This document shows positions 1 through 7,700 of a stretch of 64,000 nt of DNA, piece after piece. The DNA comes from Myxococcus landrumus (lineage in GTDB: Bacteria; Myxococcota; Myxococcia; Myxococcales; Myxococcaceae): NCBI RefSeq assembly GCF_017301635.1, contig NZ_CP071091.1, positions 4,538,001-4,602,000 of the forward strand, in the 5' to 3' direction. The position numbers and the translations under genes were made by a program. How positions within the stretch are numbered: position 1 is the stretch's first letter; every line of letters starts with the position of its first letter. The notes below the pieces were generated by a model. The model was given only the letters and a program-made list of their open reading frames with translations, did not search any database and was not told where the DNA came from.

Positions 1-531
1 CTGCTCTATGAGCAGTCCTTGCCGACGCGGTTCATGTTCGTCGTCACGGGCTGGGACCAGGGGCCGCTGCCGCTCGCGCCCATCAACGTGCCCAAGGACC
101 TGCCCGGCGGTTACGACATCGCGACCTTCAACGCGGGCGTCCAGGATGGCTCCACCTTCAACCTGCCAGGGCCTTGCGACGTGGCCTACGGGGCCAACGG
201 AAAGTTCCGCTTCATCCCGGGCGTGACGGGCAGCGTCACCTTCAGCGCCGCGACGTTCGGAGACCCGCAGTCGGGGGGCGCGAACCATGGCTACTACCGG
301 CAGGTCGGCTACCCCAACCGCTCGACGTACAACGTCCAGCAGGACTTCACCAAGGTCTGCTCCGAGGGCCAGTCCTGGAACCTGGGCGATGAGCCGACGA
401 CGGTGGCCTTCGGGACCGGCACCCAGTGGAACGTGGTGGGTGGGCTGACAGGGAATGTCACCGCCTCCGACAACGTGTTCGGAGACCCGGCCTACGCGCA
501 GGGCAAGGAGCTGCGCGTCCTGCCAAAGTAG
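1..531 (+). CDS. 3' end of a repeat-containing protein of unknown function (5' truncated)
   Basis: The reading frame is open from the first base to a TAG stop, so the true start lies outside the window; the TTG at 19 is not convincing as a start. The visible 176 residues contain an internal duplication: a segment beginning VAYG (about nt 181) and one beginning VAFG (about nt 403) both run through a Gly-Leu/Val-Thr-Gly stretch and end in FGDP roughly 30 residues later. Two cysteines flank the first copy. There is no transmembrane segment in the visible part. The pattern suggests a small beta-rich repeat domain, possibly secreted or surface-bound. I do not recognise the family. It is followed by an unrelated-looking three-repeat protein and a giant RHS protein, all on the same strand. 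Confidence 0.7.
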   Translation: MLYEQSLPTRFMFVVTGWDQGPLPLAPINVPKDLPGGYDIATFNAGVQDGSTFNLPGPCDVAYGANGKFRFIPGVTGSVTFSAATFGDPQSGGANHGYYRQVGYPNRSTYNVQQDFTKVCSEGQSWNLGDEPTTVAFGTGTQWNVVGGLTGNVTASDNVFGDPAYAQGKELRVLPK

Positions 532-555
532 CGGCACCCCGGTCTAGGCACTCAG

Positions 556-596
556 GCCAATATCCAATCTCCAACACTTGGGGTATGGGTATTGGC
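556..596 (+). terminator. Imperfect hairpin after the first gene, possible terminator
   Basis: A 7-bp inverted repeat (GCCAATA at 556-562 and TATTGGC at 590-596) encloses a second small stem (CCAA/TTGG at 571-580). No T-run follows. It lies 25 nt past the stop of the preceding gene, so a terminator or processing hairpin is plausible but unproven. Confidence 0.3.
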
Positions 597-743
597 TGGA
601 GGGGGAGGGGGGAACTCAAGACATGGAATGGGGCTCACGAAGGTCTGCCTGGGTGAATCCAGACAGGCGCGCGTGAGCCTCACATGCTTGTAAGCAAACT
701 CCATCGCCCCTCCCTTCACGCCTCGGCGACCTGGAGCCACGCC

Positions 744-1616
744 ATGCCCATCGACGTCCTTTATTCCACCGTCAAAGCCAACGAGACCGCGACGTTCAAC
801 TTCGGTGAGCACACCGTGCTCGATTTCACCGTCGGCATCGCGTACTGGAAGTTCGGCTACGGCAACGACAATTTCATCACCAACATCGACCTCTCCCTCG
901 TCGTCAACAAGGCCAGTCCCTCGACCATCACCGCCAAGGTCGTCGGGAGGCTCCATGACGACAGCGGCAACACCCTCGACATTCCCAATAGCTCGGTGGT
1001 GGTCTGCTGCATCGCGGTTCTCGACACCAAGAACAGCAACGTCGAGCTCGACTCCGCCTACGACATCTCCAACAACGGGCAGAGCAGGGCCATCAGGCTC
1101 CCCAGCGCGTCGCCCGCCATCCTCGCCACGTTCGTTTCCGGGTGGAGGATCGGCTACAACAACGACCATCAGGTGGCGGCGCTCGCCTTCGGGACAGGCG
1201 TCACCCTGAATGGCAACGAGGCCACCATCAAGGCCACCGCGTCCATTCATGACAACTCAGGCAATCAGGCCACGACGGCGCAAGTCGACGGGGGTCTGGT
1301 CTCCGCCACCACCACCTCGGACGGCATCCTCCAGCAGGCGCTGGTCTCCAGCCAGACGTCCAACACCGTGAAGGTGGACTTCGGAAAGCCTCTCTCCAAG
1401 GCGGTGGTGCTCCTCCAGAACTACGAGGTGACGTTCCACAAGAACCAGGACAACCACGTCAGGACCGTCGGCGGCGGCTGTGCGAAGTGGTCGGTCGATG
1501 GCTCCAGCGTCAATTTGGAATCGCCGAAGGCCTTCATCACGGATGACAGCGGCAACGTCGCGACGGACTCGGCCTCCAACGTCACGCTCGTGGTCCTCGG
1601 TCTGCCGAAGGCCTAG
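744..1616 (+). CDS. Protein made of three tandem ~90-residue repeats, function unknown
   Basis: I chose the ATG at 744 because GGAG lies about 8 nt upstream; an in-frame ATG at 684 would add 20 residues without a good ribosome site. The 290-aa product lacks a signal peptide. It consists of three similar units, each with an aromatic strand (YWKFGYGNDNF, WRIGYNNDHQ, YEVTFHKNQDNH) followed about 30 residues later by a D-D/N-S-G-N motif (DDSGN, DNSGN, DDSGN) and a closing beta strand. This is a seen internal triplication. The beta-rich repeats resemble lectin-like or adhesin-like folds in general character, but I cannot name a family. It sits 98 nt upstream of the RHS protein and ends before a strong hairpin, so it is probably its own transcription unit. 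Confidence 0.75.
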   Translation: MPIDVLYSTVKANETATFNFGEHTVLDFTVGIAYWKFGYGNDNFITNIDLSLVVNKASPSTITAKVVGRLHDDSGNTLDIPNSSVVVCCIAVLDTKNSNVELDSAYDISNNGQSRAIRLPSASPAILATFVSGWRIGYNNDHQVAALAFGTGVTLNGNEATIKATASIHDNSGNQATTAQVDGGLVSATTTSDGILQQALVSSQTSNTVKVDFGKPLSKAVVLLQNYEVTFHKNQDNHVRTVGGGCAKWSVDGSSVNLESPKAFITDDSGNVATDSASNVTLVVLGLPKA

Positions 1617-1647
1617 TCGACCCGCTGATTCCAACAGGCTGGACCTG

Positions 1648-1679
1648 ACGGGTGCCTCGCGACATCGCGGGGCACCCGT
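1648..1679 (+). terminator. Strong GC-rich hairpin after the three-repeat gene
   Basis: ACGGGTGCC-T-CGCG (1648-1661) pairs with CGCG-G-GGCACCCGT (1666-1679) around an ACAT loop, giving 14 consecutive pairs with one G.U. There is no clear T-tract. It lies 32 nt after the stop codon and covers the GTG at 1652, which argues against that GTG as the start of the downstream RHS gene. Confidence 0.6.
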
Positions 1680-1714
1680 GTCCCCACCCCACTCACGCCC
1701 GCTCGAGGCCTGCC

Positions 1715-4700
1715 ATGTCGTCGTCCAATCCGTCGTCGCAAAGCCAGCCGCCCGCCATCCGCACGTTCCAGATGGACGACCGCTCCGTCGGAAACCTCGC
1801 GAGCTCCGTCAACCTGTTCCGCGGCGACGTGAACCTCACCCAGAGCCTGTTCACCCTCCCGGGGCGCTCCGAGGGCAACGGCCTCGACGTGTCGTTGTCA
1901 CTCCAATACCAGTCCAACGTGTTCCGCGAGGCGACGACGTGGAACCGCGAGGCGCCGACCGGGGTGGTCGGCCTGGGCTGGAGCCTCCCCCTGACGTGGA
2001 TTGAGTCGATGTCCTCCGGCTCGCCCGTGCCGGGGACACGGCAGTACGCGCTCTTCGAGAACGGCACGCCCAACACGCTGGTCCGCCAACCGTGGGCCCC
2101 CCGACTGTTCTCCGCCGACGCGGCGCTCGCCAGCGGCCTGGCCGACGGGAAGCCCGTCCCCGCCCCGCTCGTCCAGGAGTTCCACGCCCACGGGCTCCTC
2201 CTGTCGGCAAATGCCACCGCGCGCGGTGGCCAGGGCACCTGGGAGCTCGTCGACGACACGCACGAGCTGCTCTACACGCTCGAGGTGGGGGCGCGGCTGC
2301 TGGCGAGGGATGGCGGCGAGGCGTACCAGCTCCAGAACTACCAGTTCTGGAAGGTGCAGTACTACCCCCGCTACGAGCGCTGGGTCGTCACGAACGACTC
2401 GGCGGTGCGGCGCTCCTTCGGCGGAGGCGTCACGCGGGACGCGACGGGCGCGCACGCGGTGAACAACACGGTGGCGTGGTCGGTGTGGTGGAAGGGCAGC
2501 AACGGCCTGCCCCTGTGGAGCGGCGCCTCGATGCGCACCGAGGGGCAGGTCCAGGTGGCGCGCGCCTGGTATCTGGGCCGGGTCACGGACCGCTTCGGCA
2601 GCGCCATCACCTACGCCTACAACGACTTCGAGCGGACCAGCGACGGGCTGCTCCGGGGATGCGAGCGGCGCGTCGGCACCGGCGGGCTGCCGTACACCCA
2701 GGCCGTGTATCTGACTCGCGTTACCGACGTGTTCGGCCGCACTGTCACGCTCCACTACGGCGACAAGCTGTGGAGCGCCGAGGCAGAAGCCCCACGCGAA
2801 TACGCGGACCCGCACCGCGCCGTTCCCGGCGACGCCCCCGGGGCCTGGCAGGACTGCTACGAGACCCGCTTCCTCGACCAGGTCACCGTCCGGGCAACCG
2901 ACGGCGCCACCCTCTTCACCTTCCGCTTCGGCTACGAGCCGAGGCCGGAGGCGACCGGCCGCGAGCGTGAGGTGGCCAACGTCACTGGGAACACGGGCCA
3001 CCTCCGAGGTGACACATTCAAGCGCTTCCTCACGCGCATCACCCAGTTCGACCAGGACGACGTGGAGAGCCCGGGCTTCGTGCTCACCTACTGCCTGGAT
3101 GCCGCGACGGAGGGAGGGCAGCCCGGAGCCCTCGCAGCCCTCACGTCTCCAGAGGGCGCCACCGCCACCTATACCTACGCGCACCAGAGCCTCCCGCTGT
3201 GCGAACGGCGCGCGGAGGTGAAGCGGCCAGACTCCGTCGGCGGCGGCTCGCCGCGCATCTACTACGGCCCGGACTACGCGGTCGTCGCGTACTACCACCC
3301 CGCCAACGGCCGGCTCTCGCTCCAGGTCTGGACCTGGACAGGCGCGTGGCTCACCTGGCAGCTCGACCCGGGCGACGCGCTCCTCGACACGCTGGGGCTC
3401 GACCTCGACACCCTCGACGTCGTCGCCAACCAGGACTTCTTCGCGCTCACCTTCACGCGCACCACCCCGTCTGAATGTGTCGCCTACGTCTTCGACCGCG
3501 ACGTGGCTCGGCCCGGCCAGTGGCGCGCCGCCACCGTCAACGGGGTGACCACCGCGAAGAACACGCCCACGCTCAAGCTTCCGACAGGCGGCATCGCCAC
3601 GACGTTCGTGGGCGGCACCACGTGGCTCGCCGTGGCGCAGATGAGCGACCGGACCCTGTCCGGCAGCTATGAGGTGCTCACCTGGCGATGGACCACGCGG
3701 GCCTGGACGCGGGAGACGCTCGCGGCCCCTCGCTACACGTGGCTCACGGGCTCGGGCGAGTACCTCGCGGCGTTGGATATCGACGGCAAGCTGACGGTGC
3801 GATGGCTGGACAGTCAGCTCGTGTGGCGCTCGGGTCCTTCGACCATGCTGCCCAGGCTCTTGACGGTGGACCTGGCGGGGGTCGCCCTCGTGCCGGGCAC
3901 CTCGCTCGTGACGGTGTCCAACGTCATCGCGAGCAACTCGCAGGAGAACGTCTACCAGGTCTGGGTGGTGCAATGGACGGCGGACTACGCGCTCCAGCTC
4001 CACTCGCTCGGTGAGTTCACCGACGCCTTCGGGTCCGGCAACGCGCCCACGTCGTGGGTCCCGCAGGTGGTCGATGACACGCTCATCGCCATCAATGGCA
4101 ACCTGGCGCGCTTCGATGGCGCGGCGTGGGTGGTGAGCACGAAGCTCAACCCCGGCATGCCCGACGCGGACCGCGACCAGCGCTACGCCTTCGGACCGGA
4201 CTACGCCCTCCAGATCATCGTTCCCACCACGGGCGTCGGCGCCGCCGTCGCCCAGGTGATGGCCTATGACCCGATGACGGGCTGGAAGCCTGCGCCGAGC
4301 ACGCTGGGCCAGGCCCTGCCTCCGCAAGAGACGCAGGCCGCGAACTGGCCCACGAGTGGTGGCGAAGACTGGGCGGTCGTCGGGCCGTATGTGTACTTCC
4401 GAGGCACCGCGTCGGACTGGAGCGCCGTCGCCGCCGCGCCAGCATCCGCCAACCTGGACGTCCTCGTGGGCCAGGGGGGTTACCACTTCAACTCCGAGTC
4501 GCTCGTGGACCAGGGGCCGACCTTCCTGGCCTTCACCACCGAGCAGGGCAGCGCCGCGCAGCGGGCCGAGGCGCTCCTGCTGCGGAACGGACAGGTGGGC
4601 AAGCCCGCGCCATTCCCCCAGGAGAAGCTGGGCGATGGCCAGGGTCCGGGCACCTCGCCCAAGGGGCCGCAGCTCTTCGCCACCTACCCCCAGGACGCCA

Positions 4701-7700
4701 TCGACTTCGACAGGGCGACGACGGTCTACCTCCACCAGTACGCCGGGGACACCTTCGCCGGCCCCATCGAGCACTACGCGGTCGCCGGTCTCGATGTGAC
4801 GGATGGATATCGGGACGCGATTCCCACGCGCTACGTCTTCGACACGAAGACCGCGGGCTGCGACCCCACGGGCCTCATCGTGAAGTTCTTCTCCGCTCGC
4901 ACGTACCCGGGGACCTCGGACGCGGCGAACCCGGTGAATGGGTGGGTGGACAGCACCTACCTCAACGGCATGGCCGATGAGACCGGCAAGAACTATTACG
5001 ACATGCTCGACGGCCTCCTCTTGCGCACGCAGACGCGAGACCGCGCGGGGGTGCTGCTCGATGGCACCGAGGCCACCTGGGTCGTCTACCAACAGGTCGC
5101 CTCCGATGTCCTCGAGCCCGAGACCGTCGTGCTCCGCGGCGGCTGGGTGGCGCAGACGGTGGACACCCAAATCAGCAACGGTGTCACGAGCACGAAGACC
5201 ACCGAGTACGTCCCGCCGGGCGCCCCCGGCTCCGCGACCGGACAACCCGTGACGGTCACCTTCCAGCAGAACGGCGGCGAGGGCCAGGCCCAAACGTTCG
5301 TGCAGACCACGGTCCCGGGCGTCGCCATCGATGCGGGCCTCGCTGCCATCCACGCGCTCACGGACCCGGCGCAGGTGACGAACACCGTCACGACCGACAC
5401 GGGCACGGTCCCCGTGCAGGCCATGGCGACGACCTACGCCTGCTGGCCCACCGCGGAGGGTGTGCTCGTCTCGATGGCCGAGGCGAGCTTCGGCCTCCTC
5501 GATGCCCCGGAGGTGGCGTTCCCCTTCGCGAGCTACACCCCGGGAGACAACCCGGCGGGCTGGGCGCTCGCGGCGCGCACCACCGAGCACACGGACTATG
5601 GCCAGGAGCAGGAGAGCGTGGACGGCCTCGGCGTGCCCACGGCGACGCTCTACAGCAGCAACCGTGAGTTCGGCGTGGCGCAGGCGACCAACGCGCCCTT
5701 CGGTGGGTTCGCCTTCCTCGGCTTCCAGCCCTACGAAGACACCTCGCGCTGGACCCTCACGGGCGTGGTGTACGACGCGGACGACGTGCGCACGGGCATC
5801 CGCGCGGCCCGACTGCCCGGCGGCGCCAATGCCACCCTCGCCGTGTCGGTGACGCCCGAGGCCCCCGAGGGCACCTACCTGGTCGGAGCCTGGGTGCGGA
5901 CCCCGGCGGGCTTCACCAACAACACCACCACGGGCATCTTCGCGACCGTCACGGTCGACGGCGTGGCCGCCCCGCCCCACTTCGTGCCGCTGCCCGCCAC
6001 GGACGGCGCCTGGCGCTACGTCACGCTGCCCGTCCCGCTCGGGGGGCCACAGGTGCTCGGAGGCCCCGTGCCCGCGCCGGACCGGCGCTCCGCGGACCGC
6101 CGTGCCCGACTCGCCGCCCGTCCTCGCCGGACCCGGACCTCGCAGGCGGGCCGCACGGCCCCGCTCGCGCTCACCTCCGCCGCCACGGAGGCGTCCGTGG
6201 TGCTCACCTTGTCCATCACGAACACCACCAGCAGCGCGGTGACGCTCGACAGCGTGCTGGTGGGGCCGCTCGCCAGCGGCTTCGTGAGCCGCACCTTCGA
6301 CGAGCCGAGCCAGCAGCTCACGTCGACTCAGGACGCGAGCGGCCGCACCACGCGCACGTACTTCGACCGCGCCTTCCAGCCGACCGTCTCCGTGGGGGCC
6401 TCCGGACAGGTCAAGGAGCTCTCCCAGAACTTCCTCTCGCGCTGGGGCAACGACGGCGTCTTCTCCCCCCTGAGCCCCAACGCGGAGGTCACCGTCCATC
6501 CCGCCAGCGGCGGTGTGCTCGAGACCTTCCGCGACGGCGGCACCTGGCGCGAGCGCTGGGACGCGTCGGAGGGATGGGCCGCCGCGGACGGCGCGCTCAG
6601 ACACACGGGCAACGCCGCGGGCCTCCTCACCTGGCGAGGCACCACGGTGGAGACCCGCGCGGTCTACTTCGAGCTCCAGGCGCGCGACGTGGTCGCGTCC
6701 GTGTCCATGGGCGACGTGACGATTCGCTGGGACCAGGGCTGGAGCGCATCCCAGGCAGGTGTGGCCTGGACCGCGCTGGCCACACCGCCGCTCGCGCGGC
6801 ACTGGTTGCTCGTCGTCGGCAAGGGCGTGGTGCTCTTCTTCGCGGAAGGACAGCTCCTCTTCAGCCAGCCGGTCCGCCCTTCCGGGGATACGGTGTCCAT
6901 CACCCTCACCGGTGAGGGTGCCCTCCGCAACCTCTCCGTCGCCGAGGCGGTCCGCGTCGGCGTCTCCTACAACGACGCCTCCGGCCGACAGCGACAGGTG
7001 CAGCAGCTCCAGGGCGCGGACAGCATCGTGCTGGGCCTCATCCACGACGCACTCAGTCGACCGCTCGTGACGACGAAGGCCGCCCCGGGCTCGTTCGGCT
7101 CCGGCCAGCACCAGCCCGTGCTCCAATACCGGCCAGGCTTCGTGGATGTGGAGGAGTTCCTCGCGAACCTCTCCACCACGTGGGAGCTGAAGGGCGACGT
7201 CGCCGACTACTACCGGGGGCAGCACGAGGACGGCATCCAGCGCTCGGACGACCAGGGCTATCCCTACGAGGGCACGCGCTACGAGGCCTCGCCACGACAA
7301 CAGACGCTCGAGCAGGCTGGCGCCGGCAAGCCCTACGCCATCGACCTCGCCGTGCCCGAGGAACAACGGCAGACGACGCGGCTGCGCTTCGGCGCGAACG
7401 CCGGAGGAGACCTCCCCGCCGGCCGCTACTTCGAGGACACGCTCACCAGCCCCGTGCAGACGCGCTCCGTGCGCCTGACCGACACGCTCTCGCAGACGGT
7501 GCGGAGCACGTACGTGTCGAACACGGGGGAGGAAGTCTCTCGGACGTCGGGCAATCGCACCTATGCGGCGGGGGCCTCCGGTCCCGTGGCCACGCTCGAG
7601 ACCGCGCTCCCCAACAAGCTGGTGAGCGGGCCCCAACAGCTCCCCAACGGCTACACCCAGCGGATGACGACGGACGCGCTCCAGCGCACCGAGTCCCTGG

